From Pseudomonas sp. K2I15 (GTDB taxonomy: Bacteria > Pseudomonadota > Gammaproteobacteria > Pseudomonadales > Pseudomonadaceae), in contig NZ_NIXO01000002.1 of NCBI RefSeq assembly GCF_002204795.1, positions 186,001-250,000 on the forward strand: 64,000 bases of DNA, written 5' to 3'. Position numbers and translations under genes: made by a program. Within the stretch, counting starts at the first letter, position 1. Every line of letters begins with the position of its first letter. The notes beneath the pieces were generated by a model that saw only the letters and a program-made list of their open reading frames with translations, was not told where the DNA came from and did no database searches. Of this stretch, positions 9,533 through 17,652 are shown piece after piece.

Positions 9533-10420
9533 TCAGCTGAAGATCAATGAAAAGTGCGCGCCCACCCCGGCGCGCACGCCCTCGCCTACCGCCAATGCCA
9601 CCGAGCCGCCGGCCAGGTTTGCATCACCGCAAGCAAACACGCCCGGTACCGTGGTTTGGCGCGTATCGTTTGTCAGCAGATAGGGCCCGGTCGGCCCTTC
9701 GACAAACTCGCACCCCAATTGCTCAGCCAACGGGCTGGCCATGCGCGTGCGGGACAGGGTGAATATGCCGTCCAGCGCGATGACCCGGCCGTCTGCCAAT
9801 TCCACATCCGCCCGCTCACCGACAATCCTTCGCACCGCCTGGCTTTCGACGCGGACTCCACGCCGACCCAGTTGCGCCTGTTGCTCGGCGTCCGGCACAA
9901 ATACGCCGTTGGTAAACAGTGTGGTGGTGCCCCAGTCCGGCAGCATCATGGCGTGATGCATCGCCAGCGGTGAGGTCGCCAGCACGCCGATGCGGCCTTG
10001 ATCCAGTTCATAGCCGTGGCAATAGGGGCAGTGGAACACATGCTTGCCCCAGCGCTCTTGCAGGCCTTCGACCTCGGGCAATTCGTCGACCACGCCAGTG
10101 GCGAGAATCAGCCGCTGAGTGGAAAACCCACCGTTGTGCCGGGTTTGCACGAAGAAACCCGCCGGAGTTTGCGTCGCTTCAACGGCGGTGTCTTGCACCC
10201 AGGTCACCGTCGGGTATTCCATCAACTGCCCGCGCCCTTCGGCGGCGATCAATTCCGGCGGCTGGCCGTCCTGGCTGAGGAAACCATGGGAGCTGGCCGC
10301 AAAACGGTTGCGCCGCTGCCCGGCATCAATCACCAGCACCTTGCGCCGGGCCCGTGCCAGTTGCAGGCCGGCCGACATTCCGGCGTAGCTGCCGCCCACG
10401 ATAATCACGTCGTAAACCAT
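9533..10420 (-). CDS. Thioredoxin-reductase-like NAD(P)/FAD oxidoreductase
   Basis: This 295-residue flavoprotein begins VYDVIIVGGSYAGMSAG, an FAD dinucleotide-binding motif at residues 5-17. A redox CPYC pair (Cys131, Cys134) is followed by HGYE, as in thioredoxin-reductase-like enzymes. The C-terminal GVFACGDANLAGG is the second FAD motif. The start at 10420 was chosen because the FAD motif must be near the N-terminus; the open frame extends to 10477. It is divergent from an Rrf2 regulator with which it shares a palindrome. The electron acceptor is unknown. Confidence 0.9.
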   Translation of the reverse strand: MVYDVIIVGGSYAGMSAGLQLARARRKVLVIDAGQRRNRFAASSHGFLSQDGQPPELIAAEGRGQLMEYPTVTWVQDTAVEATQTPAGFFVQTRHNGGFSTQRLILATGVVDELPEVEGLQERWGKHVFHCPYCHGYELDQGRIGVLATSPLAMHHAMMLPDWGTTTLFTNGVFVPDAEQQAQLGRRGVRVESQAVRRIVGERADVELADGRVIALDGIFTLSRTRMASPLAEQLGCEFVEGPTGPYLLTNDTRQTTVPGVFACGDANLAGGSVALAVGEGVRAGVGAHFSLIFS

Positions 10421-10518
10421 GAAGATGACCTCTCTGGTGGCCCCTGCATCGGTTGCCGGGCACTTACGACACACCATAAGTTACATAAAAATACTTCGTC
10501 AAGAGTCTCGCAACTTCA

Positions 10519-10533
10519 ATCGTTACGAACGAT
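10519..10533. promoter_or_regulatory. Candidate Rrf2-type operator
   Basis: ATCGTTACGAACGAT is a perfect inverted repeat (6-bp arms, 3-bp centre) located 32 bp before the Rrf2 start codon and 99 bp before the divergent oxidoreductase start. It is the most obvious dyad in this intergenic region, so it is the best candidate for the regulator's binding site. Confidence 0.55.
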
Positions 10534-10564
10534 ACTTTCGGGCAGGAATTCCTGAGGCTTGCAG

Positions 10565-11014
10565 ATGAGAAACGACACCCGGCTTTCGCGCATGCTCCAC
10601 GTGCTGATCCACATGGGCCGCCACGAGGAACGCGCCACCTCCGAGACTATTGCGCAGATGCTCGGCACCAATGCGGTGGTGGTGCGCCGCACCTTGGGGC
10701 TGCTCAAGGAAAAGGGCTATGTGCGCTCGGAAAAAGGCCATCAGGGCGGCTGGATGCTGGGCAAGCCGCTGGGCGAAATTACCTTGCTGGACATCCACAA
10801 CGCCCTCGGCACGTCGTCGATCTTTGCCGTCGGGCTGTCTACCGATCACCCGCAATGCCTGGTTGAACAGGCCGTCAACGCGGCGCTGAACCAGGCCTTT
10901 GATGACGCCCAGGCGTTGCTGCTGCAGCGTTTGGGCGAGGTGACGCTGGCGCAGTTGGCGGATGATTTTGACGAGCGCTATCGGGTGGCGACGACGTCGG
11001 CACCTTGTGCGTGA
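10565..11014 (+). CDS. Rrf2 family transcriptional regulator
   Basis: This 149-residue regulator has an N-terminal winged helix (SRMLHVLIHMGRHEERATSETIAQML, then VVVRRTLGLLKEKGYVRSEKGHQGGW). The three closely spaced cysteines of Fe-S Rrf2 proteins such as IscR are missing; I see Cys only near residue 98 and at the C-terminus. It therefore resembles YwnA/CymR-like members. The ATG at 10565 is preceded by CTGAGG. It is divergent from the thioredoxin-reductase-like gene and probably regulates it in response to a thiol or electrophile signal (inference). Confidence 0.88.
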   Translation: MRNDTRLSRMLHVLIHMGRHEERATSETIAQMLGTNAVVVRRTLGLLKEKGYVRSEKGHQGGWMLGKPLGEITLLDIHNALGTSSIFAVGLSTDHPQCLVEQAVNAALNQAFDDAQALLLQRLGEVTLAQLADDFDERYRVATTSAPCA

Positions 11015-11042
11015 TGGTTGTTGGTGGGGGCTGTGGGTGGGG

Positions 11043-11758
11043 GCATATCCGTTGTTTTTGTGATGGCTGATATGGGTTCCGCTCTTACAGCGGCTCACTT
11101 TTGAACAGCGCAAAAGTAAGCAAAACGCTCTTGCCCCACCACTCGGCACCTCGCTTAGGCTCGGTGTGCCCTCAGCTCCGGTAGTACTACGCGGGCCGCC
11201 GCGACGGGGCGTCCCTGCCCCGTCGCGGGTAAACCGGCGTCCTGCCGGTTTACCCGCTCCGTACTACCTGCGTTCGGCCAGCGTGGTTTAACGGGGCGCC
11301 TAAGATCAAAAGCAACAGCACAGCGGCCTACCGGCCGGCTTGAGTGTGGTGAAGCAACAGCAAAATCAAAAGCTAAAGCGGGCACGGTCAAATGTGGGAG
11401 CTGGCTTGCCTGCGATGGCATCAACTGGGTGTACCTGACGTACCGAGGTGTCTGCATCGCAGGCAAGCCAGCTCCCACAGAAAAGCAGCTCTGCTTTCGC
11501 TCTGGACCTTGCCCTTGCTTCTAACACTCAGGTCGGCTTTCAGGCCGCCGTGCTCTTGATCTGCTGTTGATCTTGATCTGCGGGCCCCGTCAACCACGAT
11601 GGCCGCAAGTAGGCACACCGAGCCTAAGCGAGGTGCCGAGTGGTGGGGCAAAGACCTTTTGGTTACTTTTGGCTGGGCCGGCATTCCGGGCATTTGCCAA
11701 AAGTGACCCGCTGTAAGAGCGGAACCTTATTCAGCCGTTACCGCAGCAACGGATATGC
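11043..11758. repeat. 716-bp gene-free element bounded by long inverted repeats
   Basis: The ends (11043-11104 and 11697-11758) are imperfect inverse copies of about 60 bp. Inside them, 11131-11170 and 11612-11651 are a perfect 40-bp inverted repeat. The centre has further hairpins (GCGACGGGGC...GCCCCGTCGC at 11201-11226, then GTAAACCGGC...GCCGGTTTAC). A REP doublet lies within at 11393-11479. No convincing gene is present; open frames here are low-complexity shadows. It looks like a non-autonomous repeat element or a very large foldback structure. From memory, similar sequence is frequent in P. fluorescens-group genomes. Confidence 0.75.
11393..11479. repeat. REP-type inverted repeat pair, family 'TGTGGGAGC'
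   Basis: Arms 11393-11417 and 11455-11479 are perfect 25-base inverse complements (TGTGGGAGCTGGCTTGCC...). They are separated by 37 bp. The doublet is nested in the larger inverted-repeat element. Confidence 0.85.
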
Positions 11759-11767
11759 ACCCAAAAC

Positions 11768-12970
11768 TCAGCCCCCACAATTCCCAACAATCACCTCCCC
11801 CGCAAACGCCTTGCGCACAAACGGCGCCGAATCCACCAGCGAACCATTCACCGTGGCCGAATGATCAAGCTGCGGATAAAAATGCCATTCAATCCGGTCA
11901 CCCGCCTTGCACGCATCCCTGACCAACGCTTTCTGCCCCGGCACAAACACATCCCGATCCTGCCCACCCGTCCCGACAAAAACCGGAATATCGGTCTTCA
12001 GCGTCGGATACGCCGACTCACGATAAACCCTGTCGAGGGCCACTTTCGGCGAGCGTTTGAAGCTGTCGTTGAACGTAAGCCCATCCGCCACCACCCGCTG
12101 CTCAATAGCCTGCAAGCAATCACGCTGGCTGCTCTCAAACGCAGGCATCGCGCGCTCGTTCAAGTACTCACCAGGAACAACCGATGGATCAAACAACGTG
12201 GCAGTACCCAACCGCAACAGGTTGTAGGCAAAGGTCGGCACCACCGAACTGCGGGCCTTTTCCAGCTCGGCACTGTCTCCCGTTTTATGCGTTGCGGTGT
12301 ACGGCGTACCCGTCGCTACCACACCGACAATGTTCAATTCGGGCGCGTAATCTTTCGCATACACCGCCGTGGCAAACGCCGCACGCCCGCCCTGGGACTG
12401 GCCGAACACCACGACGCGTTTGGAGAGGTCAAAACCACCCGCCATCACCGCACGGATGCTGTCGAGCACACCATAAGCCAGCGGACTGCTCAGCCCATAC
12501 GGATGCAGGCCAGGTGTCCCGAGCCCCTGATAATCGGTGGCGACGATTGCATACCCTTGGGCCAGCCAATAATTGAGATAACGCGTGTCCCGCGGGCTGC
12601 GACCGGCGAACGACGGCGCGCAGATATCGGCGCTGCCCACCGTGCCATGGGCCCACGCCATCAGCGGCCAGCCACCCGGCGGCGGCGTGCCTTTGGGCAG
12701 GAACAACGCACCGGAAACAATCACCCGCTGGCCAGTGTCAAGGCCGTCAGTGGAGGTGTACAGGATCCGAATGTTCTGCCCGGCATCAGCAAGGCTTTGC
12801 CGGGCCGTCAACGGCTCGCTACGCAGCATCGTCCCGGGTGATGCGGGTACCTTGTCAGCCCAGGTATAGAACGCGGGAACACCACCGTCGCCGACGGGCG
12901 TTTGCGCAGCACTCACACCACTGCAGCCCGCCAGCAATACCGCCAGCGCAAGCGACAACCGAGGCGACAT
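11768..12970 (-). CDS. Secreted lipase-like alpha/beta hydrolase lipoprotein
   Basis: This 400-residue protein has a lipoprotein signal (lipobox LAGC, Cys16), so it is probably attached to a membrane. The alpha/beta hydrolase core shows AWAHGTVG (oxyanion region), the nucleophile elbow GQSQGG near residue 190, and a C-terminal LDHSATVNG with the likely catalytic His. The pattern fits the secretory lipase family (fungal LIP-like). Its ATG overlaps the stop of nudK by one base (TGATG), so the two are translationally coupled. The substrate is unknown. Confidence 0.82.
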   Translation of the reverse strand: MSPRLSLALAVLLAGCSGVSAAQTPVGDGGVPAFYTWADKVPASPGTMLRSEPLTARQSLADAGQNIRILYTSTDGLDTGQRVIVSGALFLPKGTPPPGGWPLMAWAHGTVGSADICAPSFAGRSPRDTRYLNYWLAQGYAIVATDYQGLGTPGLHPYGLSSPLAYGVLDSIRAVMAGGFDLSKRVVVFGQSQGGRAAFATAVYAKDYAPELNIVGVVATGTPYTATHKTGDSAELEKARSSVVPTFAYNLLRLGTATLFDPSVVPGEYLNERAMPAFESSQRDCLQAIEQRVVADGLTFNDSFKRSPKVALDRVYRESAYPTLKTDIPVFVGTGGQDRDVFVPGQKALVRDACKAGDRIEWHFYPQLDHSATVNGSLVDSAPFVRKAFAGEVIVGNCGG

Positions 12971-13557
12971 CACCAGCCCTCTTTCAACATCCGCAATTCA
13001 AGATACTGCAACAGCATGATGGTCTTGCCGTCGACGATCTCGCCACTTTGCACCATGGACAGCGCGGCCTCAAACCCCAGCTCCAGCACTTCGATGTCCT
13101 CACCTTCTTCTTCCAGCCCGCCGCCATCACTCACCCGATCACCCGGTGAATATTCGCCGATAAAAAAGTGAATGCGCTCGGTCACCGAGCCCGGGCTCAT
13201 GAAGGCCGAGTAGATTTTTTCTACATGGCCCACACGGTAGCCCGTCTCTTCTTCCGCCTCCAGGCGAATGCGCTCCTCGGGGCTGGCGTTGTCCAGCAGG
13301 CCGGCGGCGGATTCGATCAGGTAGCCGTGGTAACCGTTGACGAAGGTGGGCATGCGGAACTGGCGAATCAGCAACACCGTACGCCGCTCGCGGTTGTATA
13401 GCAGGATCGTCGCGCCATTGCCCCGGTCATAGATTTCGCGGGTCTGGGACTGCCAACTGCCGTCGCGGCGGCGCAGGTCGAAGGTGTACTTTTTCAGTAC
13501 GTACCAGTTGTCCGAGAGCAGTTCTTCGGTGTGGATGCGAATGGGGCTGTTTTCCAT
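12970..13557 (-). CDS. nudK: NUDIX hydrolase NudK-like (GDP-mannose pyrophosphatase)
   Basis: This is a 195-residue NUDIX enzyme that likely hydrolyses GDP-mannose or other nucleotide sugars. The Nudix box is visible as [11 protein letters not shown] followed by EAEEETGY. The start [19 protein letters not shown] matches the NudK N-terminus; the frame is open 14 codons further but without family similarity. It is the first gene of a two-gene unit with the lipase-like hydrolase and is divergent from a DeoR regulator 82 bp away. Confidence 0.9.
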   Translation of the reverse strand: MENSPIRIHTEELLSDNWYVLKKYTFDLRRRDGSWQSQTREIYDRGNGATILLYNRERRTVLLIRQFRMPTFVNGYHGYLIESAAGLLDNASPEERIRLEAEEETGYRVGHVEKIYSAFMSPGSVTERIHFFIGEYSPGDRVSDGGGLEEEGEDIEVLELGFEAALSMVQSGEIVDGKTIMLLQYLELRMLKEGW

Positions 13558-13592
13558 GGCAGGGCCTTTTTGTCTTGTGTTATTCAGCATGT

Positions 13593-13628
13593 CGTGCAAA
13601 ATCGTGCACAGTCAAGAAAAAACGTGCA
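13593..13628. promoter_or_regulatory. Three phased CGTGCA direct repeats, candidate DeoR operator
   Basis: CGTGCA occurs at 13593-13598, 13603-13608 and 13623-13628. The spacing is exactly 10 and 20 bp, putting the copies on one face of the helix. They fill the 82-bp gap between nudK and the divergent DeoR gene. DeoR-family repressors commonly bind direct repeats spaced by about one turn. Confidence 0.5.
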
Positions 13629-13639
13629 GGAAGCCACTG

Positions 13640-14395
13640 ATGCTGACCCAACAACGCAAACAACACCTGCTGGAAACGCTGCACCGCGACGGCCGGCTGA
13701 TTGCCAAGGAATTGAGCCAGGCGCTGGACGTTTCCGAGGACACGATCCGCCGCGACCTGCGGGAGATGGCCAAGGAAGGTTTGTTGCTGCGGGTGCACGG
13801 CGGCGCGTTGCCGGCTTCGCCCGCGATGGCTGATTTTTCGGTGCGGGAACACCTGGTGCCCGAGGAGAAAATCGCCATTGGCCGCGCAGCTGCACAACGT
13901 GTACAGCCCGGCCAGGTGGTGTTTATCGATGGGGGTACCACCTGCCTGCAACTGGCCCGCCACTTGCCGACGGACCTCAACGCTACCGTGGTCACCCACA
14001 GCCCGTCGATTGCCATGGCGCTGGTGGATCATCCGCAGATTGAAGTGATCATGCTCGGCGGGCGCTTGTTTCGCCATTCACTGGTGGGCGTTGGCGCGGC
14101 CACGCTGGAGGCCATCGGCCGGGTAAACGCCGACCTGTATTTCATGGGGGTGTGCAGCGTGCACCCGAGTGCCGGCCTGTCCACCGGCGATTATGAAGAA
14201 GCGGTGGTCAAGCGCGCGTTGTGCCACGCTGCCGCAGAAACCATCGTGTTGGCCACCTCTGAAAAGCTCAACACCGCATCGCCCTTCCAAGTGGTGGAAC
14301 TGGCTCACGTCAGCGCGATTGTTGCATTGGCCAGTACGCCTCGTGCATTGCTGGCCCCTTATGAAGCTCAGGGCCTGACGCTTTATCTCGCGTGA
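13640..14395 (+). CDS. DeoR/GlpR family transcriptional regulator
   Basis: This 251-residue repressor starts at MLTQQRKQHLLETL. Its helix-turn-helix KELSQALDVSEDTIRRDLREMA is the DeoR signature. The sugar-phosphate-sensing domain follows (VFIDGGTTCLQLARHL, then the glycine-rich MLGGRLF). An upstream in-frame extension to 13484 overlaps nudK and lacks similarity, so I rejected it. It is divergent from nudK and may regulate nudK-lipase and itself. The effector is probably a phosphorylated sugar (family knowledge). Confidence 0.88.
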   Translation: MLTQQRKQHLLETLHRDGRLIAKELSQALDVSEDTIRRDLREMAKEGLLLRVHGGALPASPAMADFSVREHLVPEEKIAIGRAAAQRVQPGQVVFIDGGTTCLQLARHLPTDLNATVVTHSPSIAMALVDHPQIEVIMLGGRLFRHSLVGVGAATLEAIGRVNADLYFMGVCSVHPSAGLSTGDYEEAVVKRALCHAAAETIVLATSEKLNTASPFQVVELAHVSAIVALASTPRALLAPYEAQGLTLYLA

Positions 14396-14399
14396 CCCG

Positions 14400-15245
14400 C
14401 TAACAGTCCTTGATGGCCTCCCACAACGCGGCGACTTGCGTAGCGTCCGAGGCTTTGACCCGCGCCAGGTCCACCGGATACTCAACGCCCGGGTTTTCAG
14501 CAAAACGCGTGGCAGTAAACTGGCCGTTACTGGCCCGCAGGATGTAGCCGCTGCCTTGGCACAGCGCCGAGGCCAGGAAGATCACCCCAGGGGTGACCCA
14601 TTCCGGCTTGAGGTTGTGCGGCTCGCCGGTCACGCCCCACATGCGAGTCTTGGCTACGGGCGAGATAGCATTGACCAGGATGCCAGCCTCGGCCCCTTCC
14701 CCGCTCAACGCATTCATGATCCCCAATTGCGCCATCTTGCCGGCGCTGTAGGCCACCAGGCCCGGCTGGGCGTATTGCGTGTACATCGCACGGTCCGAGG
14801 TGGTCAGCACGATGCGTGGTGCGGCGGATTGCTTCAGGTAGCGCCAGGCATGTTTGCACAGCCAGATCGGCGCGTAGACATTGATGCCCATTGCCCGCCG
14901 GATAAACGCTTCGCCGGCTGCCTCAATCGGCTGATAACCCACCCAACCGGCATTGTGGATCAGGATATCGAGCTGCCCGAAATGCGTGATAGCGCACTCG
15001 ATCAGTGCTCGGCACCCCGCTTCATGGGACAGGTCGCCCGCATGGCCGACCACCTGTAAACCTTCGCCCTGAAGCGCCAGCGCAGTCGCCTGAACCACCT
15101 GCGAATCAGCCCCATCGCCTAGCGTGTCTGCACCGATATCACTGATCACCACCTGCGCGCCGAGGCGCGCCAACTCGCGCGCATAACTCAACCCCAAGCC
15201 GCGAGCGGCACCGGTGACGATTGCGGTTTTACCTGTAAAGTCCAT
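14400..15245 (-). CDS. SDR family oxidoreductase
   Basis: This 281-residue short-chain dehydrogenase has the cofactor motif TGAARGLG (residues 11-18), NAG in ILIHNAGWVG, and the catalytic YSAGK. The N-terminal stretch IVTGAARGLGLSYARELARLGAQVVISD resembles the hydroxyacyl-CoA dehydrogenase branch related to eukaryotic HSD17B4 N-domains, so an acyl-CoA or steroid-like substrate is possible. It is divergent from a LysR gene, with a clear LysR-type site between them. Confidence 0.88.
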   Translation of the reverse strand: MDFTGKTAIVTGAARGLGLSYARELARLGAQVVISDIGADTLGDGADSQVVQATALALQGEGLQVVGHAGDLSHEAGCRALIECAITHFGQLDILIHNAGWVGYQPIEAAGEAFIRRAMGINVYAPIWLCKHAWRYLKQSAAPRIVLTTSDRAMYTQYAQPGLVAYSAGKMAQLGIMNALSGEGAEAGILVNAISPVAKTRMWGVTGEPHNLKPEWVTPGVIFLASALCQGSGYILRASNGQFTATRFAENPGVEYPVDLARVKASDATQVAALWEAIKDC

Positions 15246-15319
15246 TGTTGCGTTCTCCTGTCAGGCACTCCACCCTAACAACCCGTGACCGCCCTGTTTA
15301 ATACTGAAAAACAGCGATG

Positions 15320-15340
15320 TTGATACCCGCGCCGTATCAA
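15320..15340. promoter_or_regulatory. LysR-type binding site (ATAC-N7-GTAT)
   Basis: TTGATAC-N7-GTATCAA is a perfect 7-bp-arm inverted repeat containing the canonical ATAC-N7-GTAT LysR recognition core. It lies 75 bp upstream of the SDR start and 38 bp upstream of the LysR start, so it probably controls both. Confidence 0.65.
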
Positions 15341-15377
15341 GCCCCACAGGCTCCATCTACCTGAAGGAACAGCCCAG

Positions 15378-16265
15378 ATGATCGAAACCCGCCTGCTGCG
15401 CCAGTTCATTGCCGTCGCCGAAGAACTGCACTTTCACAAGGCCGCGCTGCGCCTGCATATGGCGCAGCCCGCATTGAGCCAGGCGATCAATCGGTTGGAG
15501 GAGAAGTTGGGGGTTGCCCTGCTGGAACGTGACCGGCGCGGCGTGCGGTTGCTGCCGGCCGGGGCGGCGTTTTTGGAGACGGCGTACACGGTCCTCGGGC
15601 AATTGCAGCAAGGCATCGAACACGCCCTGCAGGTGTCCCAGGGCATCAAAGGCACACTCACCATCACCTCGGTGTCGATTGCCGGTTATCCATGGCTGCT
15701 TGATACCCTCAGGCAGTTTCGCCTGGCGTTTCCCAAGGTTCAGTTGGTGATCAAGGAAATGCCCTCCGCGACCCAGGCCAAAGCCCTGATAGGCGGCGAT
15801 GCCGATATCGCGTTTTTGCGCTACCTGCCAGGCCAGGCAGATAACATCGAATCCCGTCTGCTGCTGGATGAACCGATCCTGATGGCGCTGTCCGTGGACC
15901 ATGCCAATGCCCACGAGGCCGCTATCGAACTGAAGGATTTCGCCGATGCCGACTTTGTGTTCACCCCACAGGTATTGGGCAGTGGCTATCACCACCAGTT
16001 GATCGCCTTGTGCGAGGCCGCAGGCTTCTATCCGCGCGTGGTCCAGGAAGCCGATCAATTGCACACCCTGATCGGCCTGGTGGCTTGCGGGTTTGGCGTG
16101 GCGCTGGTGCCGGCGTCCATGGCCCGTTCAATGAGCAGCGACAAGGTGGTGTTTCGCCCTCTCACCGGCGTGTCTTCCAGCATCGGGCTCTACCTCAATT
16201 GGAACACCGACAATCCCTCGCCGTTGCCAGGCAACTTCTTCGCATTGCTCGAACGCGCGCTGTAA
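15378..16265 (+). CDS. LysR family transcriptional regulator
   Basis: This 295-residue regulator has an N-terminal winged helix (LRQFIAVAEELHFHKAALRLHMAQPALSQAINRLEE region, residues 5-40) and a two-lobed effector domain from about residue 90. The N-terminal part resembles the CatM/BenM/CbnR branch, which binds ATAC-N7-GTAT sites; one is present in the shared promoter. It likely activates the divergent SDR gene. The effector is unknown. Confidence 0.9.
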   Translation: MIETRLLRQFIAVAEELHFHKAALRLHMAQPALSQAINRLEEKLGVALLERDRRGVRLLPAGAAFLETAYTVLGQLQQGIEHALQVSQGIKGTLTITSVSIAGYPWLLDTLRQFRLAFPKVQLVIKEMPSATQAKALIGGDADIAFLRYLPGQADNIESRLLLDEPILMALSVDHANAHEAAIELKDFADADFVFTPQVLGSGYHHQLIALCEAAGFYPRVVQEADQLHTLIGLVACGFGVALVPASMARSMSSDKVVFRPLTGVSSSIGLYLNWNTDNPSPLPGNFFALLERAL

Positions 16266-16363
16266 CACTTTGCAAGCAAAGCCCGGTGACGACTGTCTAA
16301 ATTTTTCCTGCGCGGCCAAGGCATCTGTTAAAACCCGTGCTTCGCCCTTGTCCTGGAACCTTC

Positions 16364-17305
16364 ATGCCTTCACGTTTTTTGTCTCGCCTCGGCCTGCGCT
16401 GGTTTCCGCTGCTGTGCATGGCCGCCGTGATCATCGGCCTGCCAGTGGGTTGCGCGGTGCTGCAACACAAGGAGCGCGAGCTGCTGTTTCGCGTCGAACC
16501 GGGCACTGCCAGTTGGTACAGCGGGTTGCCGCGGGATGTGCAGGAATTCGACCTGAAACCTTCGAGCTTCAAGTCAGGGCAAAATATTCATGGTTGGTGG
16601 TGGCCGGCTGCGCAGAAGGACGCCCCGGCGATTCTTTATCTGCACGGCGTGCGCTGGAACCTCACCGGCCAACTGTTTCGCATTGAACAACTGCGGGCCC
16701 TGGGCTTCTCGGTGCTGGCGATCGACTATCGCGGCTTCGGCCAGAGCCAGGGCGATTTGCCTTCCGAAACCAGCGTGTACGAAGACGCGCGCATCGCCTG
16801 GGAACGCTTCCAGGTGCTGCAACCCGACCCCGCCAAACGCCTGATCTACGGGCACTCCCTGGGTGGCGCGGTGGCCATCGATCTTGCGGCGGAGTTGGGC
16901 AAGCAGGCGGCGGATAACCATGTGCCACCACCGGTGCGCGGGCTGGTGATCGAGTCCACGTTTACTTCGCTGGCGGATGTGGCCACGGCGGTGGCCAACA
17001 CCTCGCTGCCGGTGCGCTGGCTGCTGTCGCAGAAGTTCGATTCCATCGACAAGATCGCCGACATCCACATGCCGCTGCTGGTGGTCCACGGGCTCGCCGA
17101 CGCCTTTGTGCCACCGCGTTTCAGCCAGCAATTGTTTGATGCCGCACAAGAGCCCAAACACCTGTTGCTGGTGCCCGGTGCCAGCCATAACGACAGCATG
17201 CGACTGGGGGGCAGTAGCTATCGCCAGGCGCTGGACAGCCTGATGCAAACGAAGCGGCCCGCACAGATCGCCGGCCCCTCGACCGTGCGCCCCAACAACT
17301 CGTAA
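16364..17305 (+). CDS. Alpha/beta hydrolase with N-terminal membrane anchor
   Basis: This 313-residue hydrolase starts MPSRFLSRLG and has a hydrophobic segment ending VGCAVLQ (possible lipobox around residue 26). The hydrolase core shows LYLHGVRWN, the nucleophile elbow GHSLGG near residue 163, the acid in GLADAFVPP and the histidine in PGASHND. It resembles ABHD12/13-type (BEM46-like) esterases found in many Pseudomonas. It is probably active at the periplasmic face. The gene is monocistronic, and a G+C-rich hairpin follows at 17317-17337. Confidence 0.85.
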   Translation: MPSRFLSRLGLRWFPLLCMAAVIIGLPVGCAVLQHKERELLFRVEPGTASWYSGLPRDVQEFDLKPSSFKSGQNIHGWWWPAAQKDAPAILYLHGVRWNLTGQLFRIEQLRALGFSVLAIDYRGFGQSQGDLPSETSVYEDARIAWERFQVLQPDPAKRLIYGHSLGGAVAIDLAAELGKQAADNHVPPPVRGLVIESTFTSLADVATAVANTSLPVRWLLSQKFDSIDKIADIHMPLLVVHGLADAFVPPRFSQQLFDAAQEPKHLLLVPGASHNDSMRLGGSSYRQALDSLMQTKRPAQIAGPSTVRPNNS

Positions 17306-17652
17306 ATTTGCATTTCGGCACCGGTTTCGCCGGTGCCTGTCAAGGCGAAAAGCCTGCCCATACTGGCCATAAGCAGCGACTGATCAAATATTAACCGCAG
17401 GTTAAATCGCCATACCCGCCGGGCTCAAGGGAAGTTATCCACAGAGATACCCACGGTTTTCGTGGACAACTCTTTTTACTTTTTTACGATTTTTTTGCTC
17501 CGTAACTTGCTGCTGGAAAGATCCCGGGCAGCAAAAACTCCTGCGTTATCTCGCTTCACCAAACACCTCCAGGCCGCACAAATGCGACCACCCATTGCGT
17601 TTAGTCCTCCGGCTGATTAATCTCGCACAAACACGCAATAAAGAGCATAAAC
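17306..17652. other. Intergenic region with hairpin, DnaA-box match and T-rich tract
   Basis: No gene is seen in these 347 bp. They contain a hairpin GGCACCGG-N5-CCGGTGCC (17317-17337), which may end the upstream transcript. There is one exact DnaA-box match TTATCCACA (17435-17443) with a second, weaker inverse match about 20 bp on. A T-rich tract follows (17470-17500). The direct repeat CGCACAAA occurs at 17575 and 17624 and may belong to the DeoR gene's regulation. Confidence 0.5.

Noticed and set aside
11155..11693. Two minus-strand open frames in the repeat element
   Set aside because: They lie wholly in inverted-repeat DNA, are Arg/Pro-rich and lack ribosome sites.
17435..17443. Single DnaA box as a replication origin
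   Set aside because: One exact box and no dnaA/rpmH neighbourhood; not an origin.
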